The notes under the pieces were generated by a model, which worked only from the letters and a program-made list of their open reading frames with translations, was not told where the DNA came from and searched no databases. Positions 47,386 through 59,263 of a stretch of DNA of 64,000 nucleotides are shown one piece after another. Both the position numbers and the translations under genes were made by a program. Source of the stretch: Aphelocoma coerulescens (Eukaryota > Chordata > Aves > Passeriformes > Corvidae); assembly GCF_041296385.1 (NCBI RefSeq), contig NC_091017.1:12022001-12086000 (forward strand), read 5' to 3'. Within the stretch, counting starts at the first letter, position 1, and every line of letters begins with the position of its first letter.

Positions 47386-49210
47386 TTCAACAAAGTAAGG
47401 CGCAGCCCTTGCACTGCAGCACACTGCCTGGCCAGAAACAGGTTCTTACACCTTCAGTGCTGCCGAGCCCACGCAGCTTGAGCACACCCAGAAGGACGCG
47501 TCCAGAAAGAAGGCGTTCTTCGAGTGCCTTGTCCTTCCTTGTTCTGTCTTTCATCTGCACCTGAAACAGTGGGTCTACGTGTTTTCCTTCCCAGGGAAAA
47601 GAACTTTCATTCTTGTCCAGGAGTCTATGGCTAAAATGGTGATTGCATGTCCCATATCCAATACAACCAAGGATTACTCCCGGAGGAAAGCTGCCAGGAC
47701 AGATGGGTCTTGCTGGCTTTGACCACCCCTGGGCCACCTCTCATATTCTCCTGAAACAGTGGGGTACATGAAGGCATTGCCATACCTGATCATCCCTTGC
47801 CATGCAGAGCCCAGCCTTGCATTGCCTTACAGACACCTCTGTGTACCTCCCTTGCCCTTCCTATGTCTCCATTGCATGGCCTTGTTCACCAATCTCCCAC
47901 CTTGACTTTCTTACCCCTTGTTTCCTGGTCTTGTCTTGCCTGCTTCTCCTATGACTCTCTTGGCCTTGCCTAAGTCTCTCTTGCCTTGCTTTGCAAAGCC
48001 AACACTTGCCTTGCCCTGCTACCCCTCTTTCCCTCGCCTAGTCTACCCACCTTTGACTGGCCTATCCATCCGATCATCACCTTTTCTGCACCACCCCTCC
48101 ATGCTCTTGTCTTGCCTTGGCCTGCCTACCCTTCCCTTGCCTTGCACTGCCTTGCATAACCCTTGCCCTTCTTGACATTTGTGCCCCTTTCCAACATGGC
48201 CTTGCTTTCCTTTGCCTACCCCTCCCAATCCCTGCTTTGCCTACAGATTCCTGGCCTTCTTTTGTCTACCACTCCTTTGCCTTTTGTGGGAACCAACAGC
48301 TGGTCTGAAGGCCTCACAGACATTTCCGTTGATACAATCATTTTGTACCCGTGAGAATTGCAGAAGCAAGAAGATAAACAACAGAAAGAAGTTGTAACAG
48401 CTGCAAAAGGGACGATACTGGCTGATGTTTAGCAAAGAATGTGTGTACACTATAGACAACCAGTAGTATTGTATTATAGCAAAATAATAGTCCATGCACA
48501 TGTAGCTAAAAAAGTGCATAAGAGAAGATGCATAAATAATACAAGTGGTTTTTTGCCATTGCTCGGGGCAGAGAGTGTATGTGTGTCGTGACCGTCTCAA
48601 CAGCAACAGCCTTGCACTGCCTTTCATAACCAGCCCCTGCCTACTGCCTCCTTCCCTGGCCTTCCATGTCTTGTCTTCCTCTCCTTTGATTTAACTTGCT
48701 TCTCCTATCTCTCCCTTGCTTGCCTTACTCCACTGACCTTTCTGTGTTCTTGCCTTGACTTGCCTAGCTGTTCCTTGCTTCACATTGCTTTGTGTAAGCA
48801 TTCCCTGTTTTTATTTGCCTACCCCTTTCTTGCCTGGCCTTTCCTTGCCTAGCCTTTCTTGTCTTTGCCTGCCCTCTGCATCACTGGACTTACCTTCCTA
48901 TGCCCTGCCTTCCCTACAACTTCTGGGCCTTCTCTTGCCTCGCACTCATTGGCCCTACTTTGCTGCCTGCTCACTGCTCTTGCTTTGCTTTCCCTAACTT
49001 TCCCTTGACTTGACTAGAATTGCCTAAACTTGCTTTGACTGCATTGCCTTGCCTGCATGGAAGAAAAGGCAAGGCAGGGCAAAGCAAGGAAATCATAGGC
49101 AGGGCAGGGCAAGGGAGACATAGGCAAGAGAGACGTAGCCAAGGAAGGCAAAGCAAGGGTAGGCTAGGAAAAACCAGGCAATGGTACTGAAGGCAACGCA
49201 AGGCCAAGTG
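47386..49210. repeat. Inverted arm and CCTTG/CAAGG tract of U5
   Basis: The outer arm is 47386-47790. A at 48919 (CCCTACAACTTC) is shared with U6 only. Confidence 0.85.
48285..48608 (+). mobile_element. Solo-LTR-like insertion in U5
   Basis: Orthologous to 3035-3358. Confidence 0.5.
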
Positions 49211-51030
49211 ACTCATAATGCCTTTCCTTGGAATGCAAAGGTCTGAAATCCCAGTGTTGGTGGAGCAGATGATAAGGTCCCATGGGGAAGTAAACTCAAC
49301 TGAGACATTTCTCTCCTGGCACCTCTTGTGTAGGAGCAATTCTTAGATATATTCAATATTGGCGGTAGCACGCCAGTTCCTCAGAGAGGATGACAATGCT
49401 TTTCCATGGGAAGGAAAGCACCTAGCCCCAGTGTTTCAGGTGCACATAAGAAGCTGCCTAGTGGAGGTAAAGGGCAGCAGCAACTTTCTGTCCTGGCATA
49501 TTTGGTGTAGAAGCACTGCCTTGATTTGTACAAGTATGGAGTTGCTACGCCCTATTTTCAAGGCAGTCTCCTGAAAAAGTCAATTTTGGCATGTCGTTTC
49601 CACTTCTGAAAGGTGGTCTTCTGAACTCTTGGCAGTAAGCCAAGACAAGCAGCTATGCTCATCCTTGGTGTGCAGCTGATTTAGACACCAGGGCAGGTAA
49701 TGTCCAGTAACAGTGTTCTGGCACATTGGATGGGAGCAGTTCCTGGATGTTTTCTATTTTGGAGGAGGAGATCCCAGTTCTTCTGAGATGGGCTCATAGT
49801 TTCTCTCTTTGGCAAAGAAAGCAGTTTTGGATCTGCATGTAGGGTGTTCTCAGCGAATTAATGGCTTTTCCTCATGGGCAGTTCTGTGGGCTATAGCTGT
49901 TGAACTGTTAGAGAAGGAATGAAAAAGCCAAGCTGTTGAACAAATTTGCATCCTGCTGACTTTAGCAGCCCCTGATAAAATTCTGTTTGCATCCTGACTC
50001 TGTGAGACTGAAGGATTATGATGGTACTTAAAGCTGAGGAGGAAAGTGCACATAGAAGAGCATGTGAATTTAATGGCTCTTCCTAGTAGGCAGTTCTCTG
50101 GGCTAGAGCTGTTGAACTGTTAGAGAGGGAATGCAAGAGCCAAGCTTCTGAGCTCTTTTCCCTGCTACCTTTAAAGTATGAGCATTCCCTGGTGCTCTCC
50201 TATTTGGATAATAAGTTAGAGTGGGTTTCACATTCACTTTGAAGAATAGAAACAGCGCCATGTGAACCTGTGCCATCAGCTTTCCTTTCCAACTAAATGT
50301 TCCTACTTGCAATCTTGCAATTCTTACTTGCAATCATGCAGAGCACCGTGCTTGAGGCTGGTGCATTGAAGAAAATTAAATTAGGGCTGTATCAGTACAA
50401 AGGAGAGATTGCCATTTGCAAAACCTCGTTTCGCTTAAGTTAGTAATATTGTAAGTGTTAATTGAGTGGTCATTGGTTGCCTATCACCATCCTGATGCAC
50501 TAATTTCATCAAGTGTAAATATTGGTCACAAAAGGTGCCCATTCAGCAACCTGTTGCTGTCTCCACATGGAAGTGTCTTCCGGACGAAATCAAAAGACAT
50601 TCGAAGAGCCAGGATCCGCAAAGGAACAAACTATTGCCACATGAATGGTGCTGGGCGCCATGAGGAGCAGTTAACTTTAACCTGCGCGCTGTCAGCACTC
50701 AGAAGAACAACCCCAGCATGGCAGGGGGGACTTGCAAAAGAAGGAAAGGCCCCTCACCTAGCTATAAACCACCCAAAGTGCAGAGCCAAGTTGAAAACAC
50801 CACTGCTCTCAAATCAACCGTGTCAGGACAAAAAGATTTCACTGATCTCCCCCTTCCAGGTACAAACTCTTATGTGCACCACACTCAGAGGGCAATGTGA
50901 GCTCCCCAGCGCTGTCTTTCACTCTCGCAGAGTCCAGATACTAACTTGTGAACATCCTACACAAACATTAGCTCATGAAAGTGCCAGCTTGAGCAAGAAC
51001 AGCAGACCCTCCCATTGCACCCCCTTGTCA
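49211..51030. repeat. Old short-repeat region of U5
   Basis: Has the AGCTGAGGAGG state (A) shared with U1 and U6. No gene recognised. Confidence 0.65.
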
Positions 51031-52345
51031 TCCAGAGTGCGGCGGTTTGTTGAAAATCATGGACTCGGAAAGACCAATGCAGCAACTGCTTTTCTCTCTC
51101 CTACTGCCTTTCCCTGAGCGAGAGGTAGATGGATGATGTGGACTTAGTGGAACAGAAAGAGTATGACTGTACTTATAAGGGAGGAAAACCCCCCACAGCA
51201 TACTGTGCTGTGTGCAGTACACGCTCTGAAAAGAGACAAAGCTGAATGCTGCCAGCGGGCTTCGGTTCTCAGACTGCTTGCATGGGCAGAGCTGCGGGCT
51301 CTTTTAAGGATGGAAACTGGCATCTGTGAGTGTAAAGAATGTGACTTTCCACACAGCTTAGAAGAAAGGTGCATAGCCCCAGTGAGAAGTGTGTACGTGA
51401 AAGACTGGCAGAAGAAGTCGCAGTCCAGCAAGGCTGGTATCTTTTTCTTTGTGCCAAATAGGCACCTTGGGAACATGAAAGTACTTGATGGTAGCCAAAC
51501 TGACAGTGAAGGCACAGAACACCGTCGGGTGTGTGCAGTGTACAGACGCAATGTAAAAGCCCTGAGTACCATTTGACTGCAGTCATAGTGCAAGTTTGCA
51601 ACTGTACCATGCAAGGCCAGTGAAAGCTTCCTGTGCGGCCACATTTTCGTATTGGAGCTCGCTAGCTGGAAGTGATTCGGTTTGTCTGCAGTATCCGCTC
51701 GACTGAATGTGATGTGTCACTGGAAAGAAAAGTACAGACCAGCAGTGCGTTTGATATGGTTCAGGGGCTGCAAAGGGAATGTACAGGCCACCTCTGGGAT
51801 TTTGGTCTTTGTGCATTCCCATGGCAGCAGTTCCTGGATGTTTTTGTTCTACAGTTTAGGCTCAGTGAGAGAGAAAAAATGCGAGAGCACGCATAGCAGA
51901 GCCACAGGGAGAATTGCTGAGGTATGAGTTGCGTGCTGTTCAGATACTGCCGTACCAAAGGCCTACCTAAACACTGCTGCTGATCTAGCATGTCTTTCTG
52001 TAGCAAGACTTGTTGGTACTGCAAAACAGAAGATGCGTGAGGTCAAATGAATCTGGACAGAAAATTTCAGACGAGCAGCCTATGAGTGCATGATTGAAAC
52101 AGTAAATTTAGGTGACAGAATAGATCGTGGCATCGATTTGCGTAGTGTTAATATTCTCTGAAGGGAATGCAAAAAGCCAAGATGTGTTTTCCATTCTAGC
52201 TGTTCCTGACAAAAACTGAGGAATAAAACTTTCGTTCTAGATGGAATGTAACATTCAGTTCCCAGGATTTTGCACTCCAAAGTTCAACAAAAGAGTTTCC
52301 ACAAGAATCTTGAGAAGAAGCACAATCACTTCCACCTAGAGCTGG
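51031..52345. repeat. Module relic M3 and following old repeats, U5
   Basis: M3 51031-51591. Lacks the U3/U4 variant. Confidence 0.6.
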
Positions 52346-53461
52346 AAGAGGAAGAGGCAGCGGCACAAGCAAGTGCCCTTGAGCGTCCTCCTTCCGAATG
52401 CTAGAACGTCAATTCAGCAGGCAGGAGTGCAGCAGCCACCCTTCGTCTTGCAAGCCCATACGACGCGCACACCAGCCCGGTGCTCTGCGGCTTCGTCCTT
52501 CGCCTTTTCGAGCACGCCGTACCTTCATTCTCCCGGAGGCGAACAGCGGTCTGCTTCTCGCACGGAACGCTGTGTCGGCAGCCAAGCGCTCCAGTGCACT
52601 GCTTCTGCCCAAACACGCCTGGGCCCTGCACCTCTCCTTCCCAGCGCTACGTAGCAGCACAATCTGTCCCTCTTGCGATCCCAAGCTAAGCGGAAAGCTT
52701 CTCGGCTACGTCTCCCGCAGAGAGCTGTGCCAGGACAATAAGCTTGCAAGCACTTTGCTCCTGACACTAGTGGCAACAGGGATTCGCACCACCTTCCAGG
52801 AGCAGTCCTCTTGCCTTTTACAAGGTGCAAAAGCGCCCCCTCTGTGGCGGTGCTGTCTGCCCGGTCTTTCTCGGCTCGAAGCACCACGAGGCACACAAGA
52901 CTCTCTCGCAAGGACCGAAATTCCCGATAGGCGTCTCTGCGCTTTCTGCAATGCTGCACGCACAAGCCCGGTGCTCTGAGGCTTCGTTCTTCGCCTTTCG
53001 TTGTCTGGGCAGAAGAGAAGCCGAGCGAGGCCATTGTGCTTTGCCGCTTGTCAGTGTGCTGTGCACGGTTTTTCCGCAGCTCGAGCTAGCGGGAGACCCC
53101 TTCGGTTTCGCGGCGTCCACACTACCCATGGTAGCTCTCGCTCAGCGAAACTTGAAGGGGAGAAGCACTTGCTGGATGAGTCTTTCAGTGTGCAGGACTT
53201 TGAAAACACAGCAGCGCAATCGGGGCCACGAGAAGGACCGCTGAGAAGTCGCTCTCGCACAGAGAACCGTGCCAGGATGACGAGCTCGCCCAGCATTTGC
53301 CCCTGACACTTGGGGAACTCGTAGTTGCCAGTGCCTTCCAGGGGCAGTCTGCTTTCTGTCATAACCTGCATAGGGCCCGTCAGATGGTGGTGCTGTCTGC
53401 CTTCTCCTTCTCGGCCAGAGTGTACTCTGGTGCACACTGCAGTCTGGCAAGGAGCAAAGAT
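52346..53461. repeat. Forward and inverted module cluster of U5
   Basis: Forward copies 52346-52930, inverted arm 52931-53241, degraded repeat end 53242-53461. T at 53325 is shared with U1. Confidence 0.8.
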
Positions 53462-54693
53462 CTTCGGTAGACATCTCGCACAGGAGAAAGTTGCCAAGAA
53501 AGAACCACGTTCTTCATCAGCCCTCCTCATTTCCCGATTGGTGTGCTGCCTTCAAAGCCTTGCACGTTGAAAGACTTCTCCAGCAAGTGCTTCTCCCCTG
53601 GCGCACTTCGCTGAGTGAGAGCTGCATGGGCAGCGTGGACTCAGCGAAACCGAAAGGGTGTCGCTGTAGCTCGAGCTGAGCAAAGAAACCGTGCACGGTG
53701 CACCGTTGGTGGGTGCAGCATGCACGCGGAAAAGCAGCAAAGTTCACTGCCATCGCTGGCCTTCTCTTCAGTCCAGACCACTTAAGGCAAACAATTTAGC
53801 TGCAGAGCACTGGGCTTGCGTGTGCAGTGCACCAAATTGCCCAAGACCAGCAAGGGCTCGTTCACAAGCAGAGTCGGCTGAGAGCATTCTTGCTTGCTCC
53901 AGAAAGGAAGCCGCAGCTATAGTGCTTCATCCCACAGCGTGGACATAGGCACTTTCCTAGTTGTTCAGCCTTGCAGAGTCCCTGCAACTAGAGCTCAGCC
54001 AGGAGCAGGCGTCAAAGCAGAAGGCTTTCCTAAAGCACGCCTCTCCAACCAGCCTTCGGAAATCGCAAATGACACTGTGGCTCTGTGCCTTTCTTCTAAG
54101 ACAGACGCCCACCTTGCTTTCACTCTCGCAGCTCCCTTGGCAGCCTCCAGCAGCTGCTTTCCTGGAGAACGGCCCGAGAAGTAGAAGCCAGGGCTGGGCT
54201 GCACCTTCGCCTTCCGCACGTAAGCGGCACCAGACTCACCGGTGCGCTCTGTTCTTCCCTCCTCCGCTGCATGCTACTACCATCGTGTTCTCGGAAAGAC
54301 GGAGACTGAAGGGAAGCGCAAATGCTTCCACAGAGAGCTACAAGAGGAATAGGCAGCAGCAGCACAGGTAAGTGCCGTGGAACTTCCTCCTTCCCAAGGC
54401 TATAACGTCAATTCAGCAGGCAGGAGAGTGGCAGCCACGCTCGTCTTGCAGCCCGTACAACGAGCACGCGAGCCCGGCGCTCCGCGGCTTCGTTCTTCGC
54501 CTTTTCGAGCACGCCGTACCTTCGTTCCCCCGGAGGCGGACGGTCTTCTGCTTCTCGCCCGGAACACTGTGCCCGGCAGTGCAGCGCTTTCTGCGGCAAG
54601 CTGCAAAGCGCCCGTCAGATGGCGATGCTGTCTGCCCGCTCCTCGGCTCGAGTGTACTCCGGCGCACGCTGCCGTCTCGCAAGGAGCAAAGAG
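53462..54693 (+). repeat. 1,232-bp nested tandem repeat, U5 copy A
   Basis: Three private changes lie close together: T 53531, T 53542 and G 53566. Such a cluster within 36 bp is uneven compared with the rest of the copy and could reflect a small conversion tract. Confidence 0.97.
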
Positions 54694-55925
54694 CTTCGGT
54701 AGACATCTCGCACAGGAGAAAGTTGCCAAGAAAGAACCACGTTCTTCATCAGCCCTCCTCATGTCCCGATTGGGGTGCTGCCTTCAAAGCCTTGCACATT
54801 GAAAGACTTCTCCAGCAAGTGCTTCTCCCCTGGCGCACTTCGCTGAGTGAGAGCTGCATGGGCAGCGTGGACTCAGCGAAACCGAAAGGGTGTCGCTGTA
54901 GCTCGAGCTGAGCAAAGAAACCGTGCTCGGTGCACCGTTGGTGGGTGCAGCATGCACGCGGAAAAGCAGCAAAGTTCACTGCCATCGCTGGCCTTCTCTT
55001 CAGTCCAGACCACTTAAGGCAAACAATTTAGCTGCAGAGCACTGGGCTTGCGTGTGCAGTGCACCAAATTGCCCAAGACCAGCAAGGGCTCGTTCACAAG
55101 CAGAGTCGGCTGAGAGCATTCTTGCTTGCTCCAGAAAGGAAGCCGCAGCTATAGTGCTTCATCCCACAGCGTGGACATAGGCACTTTCCTAGTTGTTCAG
55201 CCTTGCAGAGTCCCTGCAACTAGAGCTCAGCCAGGAGCAGGCGTCAAAGCAGAAGGCTTTCCTAAAGCACGCCTCTCCAACCAGCCTTCGGAAATCGCAA
55301 ATGACACTGTGGCTCTGTGCCTTTCTTCTAAGACAGACGCCCACCTTGCTTTCACTCTCGCAGCTCCCTTGGCAGCCTCCAGCAGCTGCTTTCCTGGAGA
55401 ACGGCCCGAGAAGTAGAAGCCAGGGCTGGGCTGCACCTTCGCCTTCCGCACGTAAGCGGCACCAGACTCACCGGTGCGCTCTGTTCTTCCCTCCTCCGCT
55501 GCATGCTACTACCATCGTGTTCTCGGAAAGACGGAGACTGAAGGGAAGCGCAAATGCTTCCACAGAGAGCTACAAGAGGAATAGGCAGCAGCAGCACAGG
55601 TAAGTGCCGTGGAACTTCCTCCTTCCCAAGGCTATAACGTCAATTCAGCAGGCAGGAGAGTGGCAGCCACGCTCGTCTTGCAGCCCGTACAACGAGCACG
55701 CGAGCCCGGCGCTCCGCGGCTTCGTTCTTCGCCTTTTCGAGCACGCCGTACCTTCGTTCCCCCGGAGGCGGACGGTCTTCTGCTTCTCGCCCGGAACACT
55801 GTGCCCGGCAGTGCAGCGCTTTCTGCGGCAAGCTGCAAAGCGCCCGTCAGATGGCGATGCTGTCTGCCCGCTCCTCGGCTCGAGTGTACTCCGGCGCACG
55901 CTGCCGTCTCGCAAGGAGCAAAGAG
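54694..55925 (+). repeat. 1,232-bp nested tandem repeat, U5 copy B
   Basis: T at 54927 breaks the CCGTGCACGG palindrome. The change is shared only with copy C. Confidence 0.97.
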
Positions 55926-57157
55926 CTTCGGTAGACATCTCGCACAGGAGAAAGTTGCCAAGAAAGAACCACGTTCTTCATCAGCCCTCCTCATGTCCCG
56001 ATTGGGGTGCTGCCTTCAAAGCCTTGCACATTGAAAGACTTCTCCAGCAAGTGCTTCTCCCCTGGCGCACTTCGCTGAGTGAGAGCTGCATGGGCAGCGT
56101 GGACTCAGCGAAACCGAAAGGGTGTCGCTGTAGCTCGAGCTGAGCAAAGAAACCGTGCTCGGTGCACCGTTGGTGGGTGCAGCATGCACGCGGAAAAGCA
56201 GCAAAGTTCACTGCCATCGCTGGCCTTCTCTTCAGTCCAGACCACTTAAGGCAAACAATTTAGCTGCAGAGCACTGGGCTTGCGTGTGCAGTGCACCAAA
56301 TTGCCCAAGACCAGCAAGGGCTCGTTCACAAGCAGAGTCGGCTGAGAGCATTCTTGCTTGCTCCAGAAAGGAAGCCGCAGCTATAGTGCTTCATCCCACA
56401 GCGTGGACATAGGCACTTTCCTAGTTGTTCAGCCTTGCAGAGTCCCTGCAACTAGAGCTCAGCCAGGAGCAGGCGTCAAAGCAGAAGGCTTTCCTAAAGC
56501 ACGCCTCTCCAACCAGCCTTCGGAAATCGCAAATGACACTGTGGCTCTGTGCCTTTCTTCTAAGACAGACGCCCACCTTGCTTTCACTCTCGCAGCTCCC
56601 TTGGCAGCCTCCAGCAGCTGCTTTCCTGGAGAACGGCCCGAGAAGTAGAAGCCAGGGCTGGGCTGCACCTTCGCCTTCCGCACGTAAGCGGCACCAGACT
56701 CACCGGTGCGCTCTGTTCTTCCCTCCTCCGCTGCATGCTACTACCATCGTGTTCTCGGAAAGACGGAGACTGAAGGGAAGCGCAAATGCTTCCACAGAGA
56801 GCTACAAGAGGAATAGGCAGCAGCAGCACAGGCAAGTGCCGTGGAACTTCCTCCTTCCCAAGGCTATAACGTCAATTCAGCAGGCAGGAGAGTGGCAGCC
56901 ACGCTCGTCTTGCAGCCCGTACAACGAGCACGCGAGCCCGGCGCTCCGCGGCTTCGTTCTTCGCCTTTTCGAGCACGCCGTACCTTCGTTCCCCCGGAGG
57001 CGGACGGTCTTCTGCTTCTCGCCCGGAACACTGTGCCCGGCAGTGCAGCGCTTTCTGCGGCAAGCTGCAAAGCGCCCGTCAGATGGCGATGCTGTCTGCC
57101 CGCTCCTCGGCTCGAGTGTACTCCGGCGCACGCTGCCGTCTCGCAAGGAGCAAAGAG
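55926..57157 (+). repeat. 1,232-bp nested tandem repeat, U5 copy C
   Basis: Has the copy-B palindrome change (T 56159) plus T-to-C at 56833, which turns CAGGTAAGT into CAGGCAAGT. This removes an in-frame TAA and opens a 316-codon frame (56425-57375), the longest in the window. The frame has no recognisable domain and exists only in this copy. Confidence 0.97.
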
Positions 57158-58389
57158 CTTCGGTAGACATCTCGCACAGGAGAAAGTTGCCAAGAAAGAA
57201 CCACGTTCTTCATCAGCCCTCCTCATGTCCCGATTGGGGTGCTGCCTTCAAAGCCTTGCACATTGAAAGACTTCTCCAGCAAGTGCTTCTCCCCTGGCGC
57301 ACTTCGCTGAGTGAGAGCTGCATGGGCAGCGTGGACTCAGCGAAACCGAAAGGGTGTCGCTGTAGCTCGAGCTGAGCAAAGAAACCGTGCACGGTGCACC
57401 GTTGGTGGGTGCAGCATGCACGCGGAAAAGCAGCAAAGTTCACTGCCATCGCTGGCCTTCTCTTCAGTCCAGACCACTTAAGGCAAACAATTTAGCTGCA
57501 GAGCACTGGGCTTGCGTGTGCAGTGCACCAAATTGCCCAAGACCAGCAAGGGCTCGTTCACAAGCAGAGTCGGCTGAGAGCATTCTTGCTTGCTCCAGAA
57601 AGGAAGCCGCAGCTATAGTGCTTCATCCCACAGCGTGGACATAGGCACTTTCCTAGTTGTTCAGCCTTGCAGAGTCCCTGCAACTAGAGCTCAGCCAGGA
57701 GCAGGCGTCAAAGCAGAAGGCTTTCCTAAAGCACGCCTCTCCAACCAGCCTTCGGAAATCGCAAATGACACTGTGGCTCTGTGCCTTTCTTCTAAGACAG
57801 ACGCCCACCTTGCTTTCACTCTCGCAGCTCCCTTGGCAGCCTCCAGCAGCTGCTTTCCTGGAGAACGGCCCGAGAAGTAGAAGCCAGGGCTGGGCTGCAC
57901 CTTCGCCTTCCGCACGTAAGCGGCACCAGACTCACCGGTGCGCTCTGTTCTTCCCTCCTCCGCTGCATGCTACTACCATCGTGTTCTCCGAAAGACGGAG
58001 ACTGAAGGGAAGCGCAAATGCTTCCACAGAGAGCTACAAGAGGAATAGGCAGCAGCAGCACAGGTAAGTGCCGTGGAACTTCCTCCTTCCCAAGGCTATA
58101 ACGTCAATTCAGCAGGCAGGAGAGTGGCAGCCACGCTCGTCTTGCAGCCCGTACAACGAGCACGCGAGCCCGGCGCTCCGCGGCTTCGTTCTTCGCCTTT
58201 TCGAGCACGCCGTACCTTCGTTCCCCCGGAGGCGGACGGTCTTCTGCTTCTCGCCCGGAACACTGTGCCCGGCAGTGCAGCGCTTTCTGCGGCAAGCTGC
58301 AAAGCGCCCGTCAGATGGCGATGCTGTCTGCCCGCTCCTCGGCTCGAGTGTACTCCGGCGCACGCTGCCGTCTCGCAAGGAGCAAAGAG
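57158..58389 (+). repeat. 1,232-bp nested tandem repeat, U5 copy D
   Basis: The palindrome is intact again. Private C at 57989. The donor-like string is intact (58061-58069). Confidence 0.97.
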
Positions 58390-58606
58390 CTTCGGTAGAC
58401 AGCTCACACAGGAGAAAGGTGCCAGGACGACACCACATTCCTCCTCACCCCTTCTCGTGGCCCACATTGTGGTGCTGCCTTCAAAGCCGTGCGCATTGAA
58501 AGACTCTTCCAGCAAGTGCTTCTCCCCTGGCACACTTCGCTCAGCGACAGCTACGTGGGCAGCGTGGACTCAGCGAAACTGAAAGGGTGTCCTTGTAGCT
58601 CGAGCT
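58390..58606 (+). repeat. Truncated diverged third copy, U5
   Basis: G 58402 and A 58406 (CAGCTCACAC state), otherwise seen only in U1. Confidence 0.9.
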
Positions 58607-59263
58607 TGTTGGAGAGGATGAACGTTTGGTAAGAAAGTTTCACAGCTATGTAGGCTTGACAGAAAGATCTCTGAATGTAGAAACTTAGCATGAGGTAGAA
58701 ATGGAAACGAGTTTTGATAGAGAGTAAAAGGTGTTTTGCTGAAACACTGATCACTGAATAACTGAGAAGGCAAAGGTTGGAGATTGAGTTGGAAGGAGAT
58801 GTTTTTTATTAGGACACCGGTATGTGAGTACAAACAAGCACATGTTTTTCACCAAGTAAATAAGTCTCAAGAAGGCCATAAGGAAATAGAAAACATGTTT
58901 TTACCAAAAAGAGAGCTATCGCAGGCAAACAAGAAATGTCGATGTAGCAAGAAGAAGAGAGGTCTGAGAATTTTCCACTGTAAGCTTAAATTGTAACATA
59001 CTTACTCTTGTGATTGGATAAGAATGACTATAATATGGTAATGGTAGTAGTCATGATAGGCTACAGGCAAATGTAAAGGTATTGTTGTATGGTGCTTATT
59101 GGTTGCTATGTATTGAGATACTCAGCAAAGAAAAATACATAATGCTTTCTAACTTGAACAGAAAGCGGCTCCAGGTATGCCTACCAGCTGTAGCTGACAG
59201 CTGTAGGGCTGGCTCTGGATACCCACTCCCTGAAATGCTGTAACTTCGCCTATGCAATACACA
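58607..59263. repeat. AT-richer boundary block U5/U6
   Basis: Private C at 58623. G at 58653 is shared with U1. Confidence 0.75.

Larger units (their letters stand above)
45261..59043. repeat. Macrosatellite unit U5, expanded (13,783 bp)
   Basis: Equals an 11,319-bp basic unit plus exactly 2 x 1,232 bp, so it holds four nested repeat copies in place of two. It has the 12 bp missing from U3 and U4 and the extra A of U3-U6. Its 3' end shares U1-specific states (53325, 58402, 58406, 58653), while A at 48919 is shared only with U6. Private T at 46572. Confidence 0.97.
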
